13,714 nucleotides of DNA from Chloroflexia bacterium (lineage in GTDB: Bacteria; Chloroflexota; Chloroflexia; Thermobaculales; Thermobaculaceae): the NCBI GenBank assembly GCA_013695265.1, contig JACDAU010000058.1, positions 1 to 13,714 of the forward strand, read 5' to 3'. The notes below the pieces were generated by a model, which did no database searches, was not told the origin of the DNA, and saw only the letters and a list, made by a program, of their open reading frames with translations. Position 1 is the stretch's first letter. Each line of letters begins with the position of its first letter. Positions 5,894-13,702 of this stretch are shown piece after piece. The position numbers were made by a program, and so were the translations under genes.

Positions 5894-7738
5894 ATGCATT
5901 TGGTCCAGTCCACCCCGTTTAGAGAAGCGATACGCACCCGCCTTCAGGCACTTCCTGAGCAACCGGGCGTATACCGCATGTTCGACGCGACCGGCAAGGT
6001 TATTTACGTCGGCAAGGCGAAGGTACTGCGTAATCGCGTTCGTTCATACTTCGTGAACAAGCAACACGATGCGAAGACGCTCCAGATGGTGTCGCAGATC
6101 GCGGATTTCGACTACATCGTCACGGACTCCGAGACGGAAGCGTTGATCCTGGAGCAGACACTCATCAAGCGGCACCGCCCCAAATACAACATTGTATTTA
6201 AGGACGATAAGAGCCTCCCGCTTATCAAGGTCACGGTGCAGGAGAAGTATCCACGGGTTGTCCGAACGCGCCAGGTGGAGAAGGATGGTGCGCGGTACTT
6301 CGGCCCGTACCCAGTGGGTGGCTCCGTGGCCCGGACCCTTACGCTCATCGAGCGATTGTTCCCGCTCTGCAGCCGTAAGGAGCAGATTGAGGGAACACAG
6401 AAGCGGCCGTGCTTGCAGTATTTCATTCATCGTTGCCTCGGGGCGTGCGCCGGCAAGGCGGATCGGGACGAGTACAACGCCTCAGTGCAGGAGGTGTTAC
6501 TGTTCCTCGACGGCAAGCACGAGCAGTTGATGGGAAAGATGCGCCAACAGATGGAGGACGCGTCGGAGAGCATGCGGTTCGAGCAGGCGGCGTACCTGCG
6601 CGATCGGCTCAACGACCTGACCGGGGCGATTTCCCGTCAGAAGGTAGTCCTGCCGCAAGCGATAGACATGGATGTCGTCGCACTTGCCCTGGAGCAGGAC
6701 GAGGCATGCGCGGAAGTCCTGTTTGTCCGCCAAGGCAGGCTCTCCGGCCACGAACACTTCGTGATGAAGAACGCCGAAGGTGAGTCGGCGTCGGTGATCG
6801 AGCAGTCCTTCATGGAGCAGTTCTATTCCGCGGCCGCGACTATCCCGAAGCTCCTCGTCGTACAGCATGAGCTCCCGAACCTCGAGCCGCTGCGGGAAAT
6901 GCTCGAGCTCAAGCGCGCGGCAAGCGTGGAGATTCACGTCCCGAAGCGCGGCGAGAAGAAGGCGCTGATCGACATGGCGGCGAAGAACGCGAAAGAAGGT
7001 CTGGCACAGGAGCGTTTCAAGTGGCTCAGTGATGAGCAGAAGCGTACCGGCGCCTTGTCCGAACTTCAGCAGGCGCTCGACCTGCCGGGAAAGCCCCAGC
7101 GCATCGAATGCTTCGACATCTCGAACGCGCAGGGCACGAATACCGTCGGCAGCATGGTGGTGTTCGAGAACGGGAGCCCCGCGCGTTCCGAGTACCGGCG
7201 CTTCCAGATCAAGACGGTGGAAGGACCGAACGACTTCGAGTCCATGCGGGAAGCGCTGACCCGCCGTTTCAAGCGCGCCGCCTCCACGAACGTGGACGAC
7301 GTGAAGTGGACGCGGCTCCCCGATCTGCTCATTGTCGACGGCGGCAAGGGCCAGCTCGGAGTAGCGATGGAGGTACTCGCCACTGCGGGGATGCGCGATC
7401 TGCCGGTGGTCGCTCTCGCCAAACAGATGGAGGAGATCTTCCGTCCCGGCAGGCGCGACTCCCTTCTGCTGCCGCGCAACTCCGAGGCGTTGTACCTGAT
7501 TCAGCGGATACGCGACGAGGCGCACCGGTTCGCCATTACGTATCACCGCGACCTGCGCAGCAAAAAGAGCATCAAGAGTCCGCTGGACGATGTACTGGGG
7601 ATCGGCCCGAAGCGGAAGAAAGCGCTGATCAAGACCTTTGGCAGCGTCGCGGGAATTCGCGCCGCCTCCGTAGACGAGGTAGCCGCGGTACAGGGAATCG
7701 ACCGCGCCACCGCGGAGCGCGTCAAGGAGAGGATCTAA
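5894..7738 (+). CDS. uvrC: Excinuclease ABC subunit C
   Basis: Dual-incision nuclease of nucleotide excision repair, recruited by UvrB to damaged DNA. The protein is 614 residues. The GIY-YIG domain that makes the 3' cut covers about 20-100, with PGVYRMF at 24-30 and VIYVGKAK at 36-43. A cysteine cluster (C159, C173, C181, C185) follows. The UvrB-binding UVR motif spans about 213-248 (SMRFEQAAYLRDRL). The RNase H-like domain for the 5' cut has D408 in FDISNAQG, D482 in VDGGKGQ and H544 in DEAHRFA. Tandem helix-hairpin-helix motifs (about 565-614) include LGIGPKRKKALI. All key residues are present. The ATG at 5894 is preceded by GAGGAG, and the in-frame GTG at 5882 overlaps that ribosome-binding site. 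It is the first gene of the uvrC-tsaC-rph operon. Confidence 0.98.
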   Translation: MHLVQSTPFREAIRTRLQALPEQPGVYRMFDATGKVIYVGKAKVLRNRVRSYFVNKQHDAKTLQMVSQIADFDYIVTDSETEALILEQTLIKRHRPKYNIVFKDDKSLPLIKVTVQEKYPRVVRTRQVEKDGARYFGPYPVGGSVARTLTLIERLFPLCSRKEQIEGTQKRPCLQYFIHRCLGACAGKADRDEYNASVQEVLLFLDGKHEQLMGKMRQQMEDASESMRFEQAAYLRDRLNDLTGAISRQKVVLPQAIDMDVVALALEQDEACAEVLFVRQGRLSGHEHFVMKNAEGESASVIEQSFMEQFYSAAATIPKLLVVQHELPNLEPLREMLELKRAASVEIHVPKRGEKKALIDMAAKNAKEGLAQERFKWLSDEQKRTGALSELQQALDLPGKPQRIECFDISNAQGTNTVGSMVVFENGSPARSEYRRFQIKTVEGPNDFESMREALTRRFKRAASTNVDDVKWTRLPDLLIVDGGKGQLGVAMEVLATAGMRDLPVVALAKQMEEIFRPGRRDSLLLPRNSEALYLIQRIRDEAHRFAITYHRDLRSKKSIKSPLDDVLGIGPKRKKALIKTFGSVAGIRAASVDEVAAVQGIDRATAERVKERI

Positions 7739-7740
7739 GG

Positions 7741-8406
7741 TTGGCTCGCGTGTTACCGATGGCCGACGTCTCCGCTCGGCAATCGGCAGCGCGATTGCTC
7801 TCGGCAGGCAGAATCGTGGCGTTCCCGACCGACACCGTGTACGGGCTCGGCGCGCTGCCCACGCCCGCCACCGTTCGGGCGTTGTACGTCGTCAAAGGCC
7901 GCCCCACAACGAAGCCCATTCCACTCCTCCTCGCGAACGCCGACGAACTGGAGCGGTATGCGCCGAACACCGGCGAACTGGTCCGCGGGCTCGTAGATGA
8001 GTACTGGCCGGGACCGCTGACCATCGTGCTACATGCCATATCGGAGATCGCGATCGCGGTCGGCTCTCCAGACGGAACGGTCGGCTTTCGAGTTCCCGCG
8101 CACAGTGCCCTGCGCAGCCTAATCTCGCTCTGCGGCGGCGCGCTCGCGGTGACGAGCGCGAACCGCTCCGGCGAGCCCGAAGCGCGCAGCGCGACGGACG
8201 CACAACGCGAAATAGGAGGTCTCGTGCCAATGGTCCTTGATGGCGGGGAATCGGATGTCGCCTGGCCGAGCACGGTCATCGCAGTGCGCCGCAACGAGGT
8301 CGTCATCCTGCGGGACGGCGCAGTTGGGGCGGAAGTACGGGCGTTTGCAAGCGCGCGAGGCATGGCGGTACGCTCGACGACAACGGTGGAGGTGAGCAGG
8401 CGATGA
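7741..8406 (+). CDS. tsaC: L-threonylcarbamoyladenylate synthase (TsaC/Sua5/YrdC family)
   Basis: Makes threonylcarbamoyl-AMP from threonine, bicarbonate and ATP, the first step of the t6A37 modification of ANN-decoding tRNAs. The protein is 221 residues, a single YrdC domain without the C-terminal Sua5 domain. Landmarks are PTDTVYGLG at 29-37, KGRPTTKPIPLLLAN at 52-66, YWPGPLTIVL at 88-97, VGFRVP at 114-119 and TSANRSGEP at 138-146. STVI at 177-180 and ILRDGAV close the domain. The TTG start at 7741 is preferred because AAGGAGAGG, inside the end of uvrC, lies 8 nt upstream; an in-frame ATG at 7759 has no ribosome-binding site. It starts 2 nt after the uvrC stop and its own TGA overlaps the rph ATG. 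The reading frame extends upstream inside uvrC, but that part is not this gene. Confidence 0.95.
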   Translation: MARVLPMADVSARQSAARLLSAGRIVAFPTDTVYGLGALPTPATVRALYVVKGRPTTKPIPLLLANADELERYAPNTGELVRGLVDEYWPGPLTIVLHAISEIAIAVGSPDGTVGFRVPAHSALRSLISLCGGALAVTSANRSGEPEARSATDAQREIGGLVPMVLDGGESDVAWPSTVIAVRRNEVVILRDGAVGAEVRAFASARGMAVRSTTTVEVSRR

Positions 8407-9131
8407 ACAAGGATGTGACAAATCGTGCTGATGGAAGACGCCCGGCAGAGCTCCGGCCATGCCGCATCGAGCGCGATCCCGTGGACTTCGCCGAGGGCTC
8501 CGCGCTGATCCACTGTGGCAGAACACGTGTGTTGTGCACGGCGTCCGTTGAGGACGGCGTGCCACACTTCATGCGGGGCGCCGGCCGAGGCTGGATCACT
8601 GCCGAGTACTCGATGCTGCCCCGCGCCACCCACACGCGCACGCCGCGAGAGGCCAGCACTGGCAAGGTACAAGGCCGAACGCGCGAGATACAGCGGCTAA
8701 TCGGCCGGTCACTGCGCGCGGCGGTAAACCTGGATGCGCTCGGCGAGCGGACCATCACGATCGACTGCGACGTCTTGCAGGCGGACGGTGGAACGCGTAC
8801 TGCCGCGATCACGGGTGGCTACGTCGCCCTCGCGCTCGGCCTGCGCACGGTGCTACCAGATCGCTGGGAGCAGTTACTTACCCCTGTGGCGGCGATCAGC
8901 GTCGGCATCGTAGGGGGGCGGCCATTGCTCGACCTGGACTACAGTGAAGACTCCACGGCAGAGGCCGATGCAAACATCGTGCGCACCAATCGAGGCGAAT
9001 ACATCGAGGTGCAGGCTACGGCAGAGCGCGCTGGCTTTCGCCGCGATGCCCTGCTCGAAATCCTCTCCATGGCCGACGACGGGATCGACCACCTGCTGCA
9101 ACTCCAGTCGGACTGCCTCCGCGTGTCGTGA
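8403..9131 (+). CDS. rph: Ribonuclease PH
   Basis: Phosphate-dependent 3'-to-5' exoribonuclease that trims the 3' ends of tRNA precursors, working as a hexameric ring. The protein is 242 residues, the usual length. It opens with the RADGRRPAELRP motif. GRTREIQRLIGRSLRA at 91-106 and QADGGTRTAAITGGY at 126-140 carry the phosphate-binding arginines. LDLDYSEDSTAEADANIV at 176-193 holds the metal-binding aspartates. Translation is coupled to tsaC through ATGA, and GGAGG lies 10 nt before the ATG. Its grouping with tsaC places two tRNA maturation steps in one transcript behind uvrC. Confidence 0.98.
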   Translation: MNKDVTNRADGRRPAELRPCRIERDPVDFAEGSALIHCGRTRVLCTASVEDGVPHFMRGAGRGWITAEYSMLPRATHTRTPREASTGKVQGRTREIQRLIGRSLRAAVNLDALGERTITIDCDVLQADGGTRTAAITGGYVALALGLRTVLPDRWEQLLTPVAAISVGIVGGRPLLDLDYSEDSTAEADANIVRTNRGEYIEVQATAERAGFRRDALLEILSMADDGIDHLLQLQSDCLRVS

Positions 9132-9150
9132 CCCAGGCCCAAACGGAGCG

Positions 9151-9165
9151 GCGATGTGTAATCGC
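9151..9165. other. Hairpin between the convergent rph and aminotransferase-like genes
   Basis: GCGAT-gtgta-ATCGC forms a perfect 5-bp stem in the 43-nt gap between two converging genes, where a bidirectional terminator would be expected. No T run is present on either side, so terminator function is doubtful. Confidence 0.25.
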
Positions 9166-9174
9166 GTCCACGGT

Positions 9175-10254
9175 CTAAAGGCGAACGGCGATGCGGCACA
9201 TGACGGTCATGAGCATGTCCGTGTGTTGCGGGGTGCCGACGGAGATTCGGAGGTGAGTCGACAGTCCATCCTCTTCGCACCAGTGGATCAGCACGCCCTC
9301 TTCCCCCATGAGTTCCACGATGCGCTCTGGTTCTCCGCGCGTAACCTCGCACAGCATAAAGGGGCCGTGGGAGGGAACCGGCTGCACGAAGTTCAACTTC
9401 CGCAGGCGGCGGTACAGTCGCGCGCGTTCGAGACGCATGTGCTTCACCCGGTTCAACAGCAGCGCAGCATCATCCAGCGACGCTCCGGCGGCGATGCGTG
9501 ATGCCGCAGTGAGTCCCGCTTGCGGCCACACGTCGTCGATCCTGGCCACGGTTTCATGCGCCGCCACGGCGTAGCTGACTGGAATGCCCCAAAGGCCGGC
9601 CCACGGCGCGAAGCTTCGCAGCGAGATGAACGAGGGAAACTCGCCAACCAGGATTCCCAGTCCCTTCTCAGTGAACTCCGCATACATCTCGTCGACGATC
9701 ACGGTCGCGCCCGAGCGCAGAAGCGTCAGCACTTCCAGTGGGCTGGCAACATCGCCGGTTGGATCGTTCGGTGTGCCGAGGAAGATCGTGTTTGCCGTCG
9801 CGCTCCGCAAGCGTAGCGCCTGAGTCGCCGTCACCTTGCCGCCGACACGCGGTGCGGCGAGCACACTTAGCCCCGCATTCCGTGCTGCCTGCGTAAACTG
9901 CGGCGTGTGGGGTGTATACGCGATAACGCTATCACCCGGCTCCGCGCAGACTCGTAGGACGCGCTCCAGAAGCTCGAACGGCGTATTGGTGAGGTAGAGG
10001 TCGGAGGCTGGACGGCCAATGTGCCGGCCAACGGCTTGCAGCAGCGCCTGCGGTATCGGACCGGGGCGTTGAGCGAATCCGTCGTGAATCGAGAGAGACT
10101 CCTGCACGAGCAGAGAACAGCCGTACGGGTTCTCGTTTCGATGGAGTCTCAAGGCGTTCTCCGCTGGCACGGCAGCGAGTGGGTTGACGGATGACCTGCT
10201 GGGGGGCCTCACGAGCTCATCCGCACGAGGCGACTCATGGTTGACTGGCCCCAC
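9175..10254 (-). CDS. HisC-like aminotransferase homologue lacking the catalytic lysine (probable pseudoenzyme)
   Basis: Fold type I (class I/II) PLP-aminotransferase homologue, closest by motif to histidinol-phosphate aminotransferase. The frame is open for 359 residues. HisC landmarks kept are RNENPYG (39-45), LGTPNDPTGD (159-168), IVDEMYAEF (186-194) and LRISVG (335-340). The active-site segment aligns as RSFAPWAGLWGIPVSYA (213-229) against the usual RTLSKAFGLAGLRVGYA. The Schiff-base lysine is therefore P217, and the downstream phosphate-binding arginine is also Pro. The GNGSDE-type phosphate turn reads TNTPFE (89-94), and the ring-stacking Tyr of PPTY is missing (TPHTPQF). Both sides stay in one frame, so a frameshift does not explain this. 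Ordinary transamination seems impossible; a regulatory, binding or repurposed role is inference. The start is uncertain: GTG at 10254 has GGAG 4 nt upstream and overlaps pheT by 20 nt, and GTG at 10212 is an alternative. Confidence 0.8.
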   Translation of the reverse strand: MGPVNHESPRADELVRPPSRSSVNPLAAVPAENALRLHRNENPYGCSLLVQESLSIHDGFAQRPGPIPQALLQAVGRHIGRPASDLYLTNTPFELLERVLRVCAEPGDSVIAYTPHTPQFTQAARNAGLSVLAAPRVGGKVTATQALRLRSATANTIFLGTPNDPTGDVASPLEVLTLLRSGATVIVDEMYAEFTEKGLGILVGEFPSFISLRSFAPWAGLWGIPVSYAVAAHETVARIDDVWPQAGLTAASRIAAGASLDDAALLLNRVKHMRLERARLYRRLRKLNFVQPVPSHGPFMLCEVTRGEPERIVELMGEEGVLIHWCEEDGLSTHLRISVGTPQHTDMLMTVMCRIAVRL

Positions 10255-12655
10255 GGATCTCCGCGCCCAACTGCTCGCGCAGGCCGCGCTCTATGGCGCG
10301 CCGACCCTTCGTGCCCTCTGCCTCCGTGAGGGTCCGATCATCCGCCTGGAACTCCAGGCCATACAGCAGGCTCTTCATGCCCTCGGGTAGCGGAGCGCCG
10401 CGGTACACCTCGCGCAGGCGCCAACCTCGAAGGTTGCGCCCGCCGTATCGAGCGATCACCTGTTCCACCGCAGCAGCGGGCACGCTGTCCTGTGTCAGTA
10501 TCGCGACATCCTGCCGGACCGATGGAAAGCGGGAGTAGGCAGCAAAGGTGGTTGCCCTCGTACCAGCGCAGAGCAACATCTCCCAGTCCAACTCCGCCAC
10601 GACAACGGGGCGGTCAATGTCCAGTCGAGCAAGGAGGTCAACATCCAGCACCGAAACAAAGCCCGCGCAGCGGCCGTCTATCTCGACGCCAAGCGAGGCT
10701 GGACGCTCGGCGCCCGCAATCATCGCGTACCTGGAAATACGGAGCGCAGTCAACAGCCCATCCACGACTCCCTTGAGATCGTACAGGTTCACCTCCCCGT
10801 CCGCGAGGTGCGGAGAACTGGGCCTGCGCAGCCCGGTCAACGCGATAGCCAACCGCTTCGGCTCAAGTGGAAGATCGTCGCCCTGATGCACAAACACACG
10901 GTCCAACTCATACAGCAAGACCGCCTCCTGGTGACGGAGGTTATCGCGAACGTTCTGCAAAAGACCCGGCAGCAGGGACGGGCGCAGATATTCGCGCTCC
11001 GTCGTCATGGGATTGCGGACTCTCACGAGGCGCTCCGCCGGTTGCCACAAGGCCGGACCCTCGACGGAGGAGAGGACGCGGAACGGCTCCAGGACGGCGA
11101 GGGACGTCAGATCGTAGTTAATGACCTCCTGCAACCCCGCCGCCGCGAGCCATTCGCGGGCCGCGCGCTCCAGCAACGCCGCCTCTTCGCTTCGCTGCAC
11201 CGGCAGCGCGCCCGACGGCAGCGTCGCTGGGATCTCGTCATAGCCCCGGATGCGCCCGATCTCCTCCACCAGGTCGGCGGGGAGTGTGACATCCTGGCGG
11301 TAGCTGGGCGGCGTTACCAGCATTCGATCCGGCCGTGACACAACATCGAACTCCAGGGAGCGGAGAATGCGCTCCATCTCCTCAGGCACAACATCTACGC
11401 CCAGCAGGCGCTTCACCTCGGCATGGCGCAACTCAATCGTCACCCGTTGTGGCGGCGCCGGATACCAGTCGTACGGCGCGCCAACCGGGACGGCGTCTGC
11501 TTCCCGCACAAGGAGTTCCACCGCCCTCGCCAGGGCCAACGGCGCAAGCTCGGGATCCAGACCGCGCTCGAAGCGCGCCGACGCCTCTGTCCGCAGCCCC
11601 ATTGCGCGCGCGGAGCGGCGGATCTGAATCGCATCGAATGTGGCCGACTCCAGCAAGATCGAGGTTGTGCGCTCGGTCACCTCAGTATTGAGCCCACCCA
11701 TGATGCCACCGATGCCGATGGCTCGTGCTGCGTCCGCGATCATGATTGTGCCGAGGGGCATCGGACGACGCTGGTGGTCCAGCGTCTCAAACTCCTCGCC
11801 CTGGTGCGACGCCCGCACGGCGACATCACCTTTGATGGTGTCCCGGTCGAACCCGTGCAGCGGCTGGCCGTACTCGAGCATCACGTAATTGGTCACGTCC
11901 ACGACGTTGTTGATCGCCCGCATACCGCTCGCCTGGAGCCGCTGCTGAATATAGGAGGACGATGGCCGAATGACGAGGTTGTCCAGCCGCTGCAAGAGAT
12001 ACCGCCCTGCGAGGCGCTTGCTCTCAACGGTCGCCGTTGTCGCGGCACCCGGCGCGGCAAGGTCCGGCGTCGGCTGCTCCTTGAAGACGCCTCCGGTGAT
12101 GGCCGCGATCTCGCGCGCAAGGCCCACGACGCTGTTTGCGTAAGCGAGGTTGTTGGGCAAATCAAACGTCAGTATGTGCTCGCCAATGGCTTCTGCAAGC
12201 GGCGCCCCAACGGTTGTGCCGCCGTCGAGCACGAGTATTCCCTCGTGCTGGCTGCTTAGTCCCAACTCACGCTCGGAACAAACCATTCCCTCGGAGCGGA
12301 TGCCTTTGATCTTCGTCGCTTTCAGCTTGCGTTTGCGCGGCGTCTCGGCGTATGCATCCTCTAGCATCGCGCCTTCCAGCGCAATCGCGACCTTCTGCCC
12401 CTCCGCGATGTTCGGCGCGCCAGTAACGACTGCTAGGGTATCGATCCCATAATTCACAGTGGCAAGCACCAGGCGATCGGCCTCGGGCACGCGCTCGATG
12501 CGCTCGACGACGCCGACGAACACACGGTCCCAGCCGCTACCCGTGTCCTCAATACCCGTCACTTCAAGTCCCGCAATCGTGAGCAGGTGCGCGAGTTGGG
12601 CCACGGGCTGATCCAGATCGATGTACTCCCGTAGCCAGCTAATCGGTACTCTCAT
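10235..12655 (-). CDS. pheT: Phenylalanyl-tRNA synthetase, beta subunit
   Basis: The beta subunit of the (alpha-beta)2 enzyme that charges tRNA-Phe; it binds tRNA and edits mischarged tyrosine. The 806 residues are the normal full length. The order is an EMAP/Myf-type RNA-binding domain (about 40-155, with VVTGAPNI and SEGMVCSERELGL), then the B3/B4 editing module (about 210-390, with INNVVDVTNYVMLEYGQPLHGFD). The B5 domain (about 405-475) ends in the VEEIGRIRGYDEIP helix. A catalytic-core-like fold follows, and the FDX-ACB anticodon-binding domain (about 710-803) contains SRFPSVRQDVAIL. The stretch FDLPNNLAYANSVVGLAREI (164-183) departs from the common TPNRxDCLSxxGxARE form. The ATG start follows GGGGACGAT. 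It lies 30 nt after pheS and its end overlaps the aminotransferase-like gene by 20 nt. Confidence 0.98.
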   Translation of the reverse strand: MRVPISWLREYIDLDQPVAQLAHLLTIAGLEVTGIEDTGSGWDRVFVGVVERIERVPEADRLVLATVNYGIDTLAVVTGAPNIAEGQKVAIALEGAMLEDAYAETPRKRKLKATKIKGIRSEGMVCSERELGLSSQHEGILVLDGGTTVGAPLAEAIGEHILTFDLPNNLAYANSVVGLAREIAAITGGVFKEQPTPDLAAPGAATTATVESKRLAGRYLLQRLDNLVIRPSSSYIQQRLQASGMRAINNVVDVTNYVMLEYGQPLHGFDRDTIKGDVAVRASHQGEEFETLDHQRRPMPLGTIMIADAARAIGIGGIMGGLNTEVTERTTSILLESATFDAIQIRRSARAMGLRTEASARFERGLDPELAPLALARAVELLVREADAVPVGAPYDWYPAPPQRVTIELRHAEVKRLLGVDVVPEEMERILRSLEFDVVSRPDRMLVTPPSYRQDVTLPADLVEEIGRIRGYDEIPATLPSGALPVQRSEEAALLERAAREWLAAAGLQEVINYDLTSLAVLEPFRVLSSVEGPALWQPAERLVRVRNPMTTEREYLRPSLLPGLLQNVRDNLRHQEAVLLYELDRVFVHQGDDLPLEPKRLAIALTGLRRPSSPHLADGEVNLYDLKGVVDGLLTALRISRYAMIAGAERPASLGVEIDGRCAGFVSVLDVDLLARLDIDRPVVVAELDWEMLLCAGTRATTFAAYSRFPSVRQDVAILTQDSVPAAAVEQVIARYGGRNLRGWRLREVYRGAPLPEGMKSLLYGLEFQADDRTLTEAEGTKGRRAIERGLREQLGAEIRGASQP

Positions 12656-12685
12656 ATCGTCCCCGTGATCCTCAGTGTGTCCATG

Positions 12686-13702
12686 CTACGTAAACTGCTT
12701 CAGGAAGCGCAGGTCGTTTGCGTAAACGTGTCGGATATCGTCGATGCCGTGTCGAAGCATCGCGTTACGCTCGACCCCCATGCCAAACGCAAACCCACTA
12801 ACGATGTCCGGGTCGTAGCCACCGTTTCGCAGTACCGTAGGGTGTACCATCCCCCCACCGGAAACCTCCAGCCAGCCCGTGCCCTTGCAGACAGCACAGC
12901 CAGCTCCCAGGCAGTTGCATGTGATGTCGATCTCGACGCTCGGCTCAGTAAAGGGGAAGTACGATCCGCGGAAGCGTACTCTGCGGTCGGCGCCGAACAT
13001 CTGCTGGGTGAACGCCTCAAACACCCCCTTGAGACTGGCGAGGGTGATTCCCTCACCCACTGCAAGACCCTCCACCTGATAGAACATACTCTCGTGACTC
13101 GCGTCGACCGCCTCATACCGATGGCACTTGCCGGGCAGGATAACCCGCAACGGCTCGGGATTGAAGTGGCGCATCGCTCGTATCTGTCCCGGCGAGGTAT
13201 GCGTCCGAAGCACCACATCGTCACTCACGTACATGGTATCCCACATATCGCGGGCAGGATGATCGGGCGGCAGGTTCAGCAAGCCGAAGTTGTACTCGTC
13301 CGACTCCACTTCGTTCGTCTCAAAGACCTTGAAGCCCATACCCATGAAGATACGGGTGATCTCGTACAAGGTCTGCCTCGTGAGATGCAGGCCACCAACG
13401 ACTGGCGCTATGCCCGGCAACGTGACGTCTAGCGCGCTATCACGTTGGGCAACGGCCTTAAGGTCCGCGCTCTTTGCGGAAAGCGCGTCATGCAGTGCCG
13501 CCTTCGCATGGTTGGCGGCCTGCCCCGCGCTCCGCCGTTCCTCGGGAGTGAGGTCCGCAAGGCGAGATATAGCCGCCGCGAGCTCACCCTTGCGGCTGAG
13601 ATACTGAACGCGCCAATCTTCGAGTTCCTGCGTGGTATCGACCGTGGAAAGATGGTCAAGCGCGCCGTTTTGTATGGCCAGTATCTGCTCAGGCAGGGAC
13701 AT
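12686..13702 (-). CDS. pheS: Phenylalanyl-tRNA synthetase, alpha subunit
   Basis: Catalytic subunit (class II synthetase) that activates phenylalanine and joins it to tRNA-Phe. The protein is 338 residues. It has an N-terminal coiled-coil tRNA-binding arm (about 1-90), then the catalytic core. LPPDHPARDMWDTMYV lies at 144-159, LRTHTSPGQIRAM at 165-177, and motif 2 region HRYEAVDASHESMFYQVEGL at 194-213. SYFPFTEPSVEID lies at 247-259, GWLEVSGGGMVHP at 276-288, and motif 3 GFAFGMGVERNAMLRHG at 303-319. N313 stands where a hydrophobic residue is more usual after GxER. Four cysteines (C262, C264, C269, C272) form a compact CxC-x4-CxxC knuckle, possibly for zinc. The ATG has GGAG 6 nt upstream, only 12 nt from the window edge, so its promoter is not visible. 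Confidence 0.98.
   Translation of the reverse strand: MSLPEQILAIQNGALDHLSTVDTTQELEDWRVQYLSRKGELAAAISRLADLTPEERRSAGQAANHAKAALHDALSAKSADLKAVAQRDSALDVTLPGIAPVVGGLHLTRQTLYEITRIFMGMGFKVFETNEVESDEYNFGLLNLPPDHPARDMWDTMYVSDDVVLRTHTSPGQIRAMRHFNPEPLRVILPGKCHRYEAVDASHESMFYQVEGLAVGEGITLASLKGVFEAFTQQMFGADRRVRFRGSYFPFTEPSVEIDITCNCLGAGCAVCKGTGWLEVSGGGMVHPTVLRNGGYDPDIVSGFAFGMGVERNAMLRHGIDDIRHVYANDLRFLKQFT

Noticed and set aside
6497..7546. 349-residue open frame on the minus strand
   Set aside because: It lies entirely antisense to uvrC across its conserved catalytic domains, and no family is recognisable.
7108..7740. Upstream extension of the tsaC reading frame within uvrC
   Set aside because: The extra 211 residues are out-of-frame uvrC sequence. 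The YrdC domain needs only the part from 7741, where a strong Shine-Dalgarno precedes TTG.
9580..9618. A frameshift as the cause of the missing lysine in the aminotransferase-like protein
   Set aside because: Family landmarks before (VDEMYAEF) and after (VSYAVA, LRISVG) are in the same frame, and the segment aligns residue for residue without a gap. Only substitutions explain it.
11423..12259. 278-residue plus-strand open frame inside pheT, with a similar one at 12665-13432 over pheS
   Set aside because: Both are antisense to highly conserved synthetase sequence and show no domain or suitable start signal.
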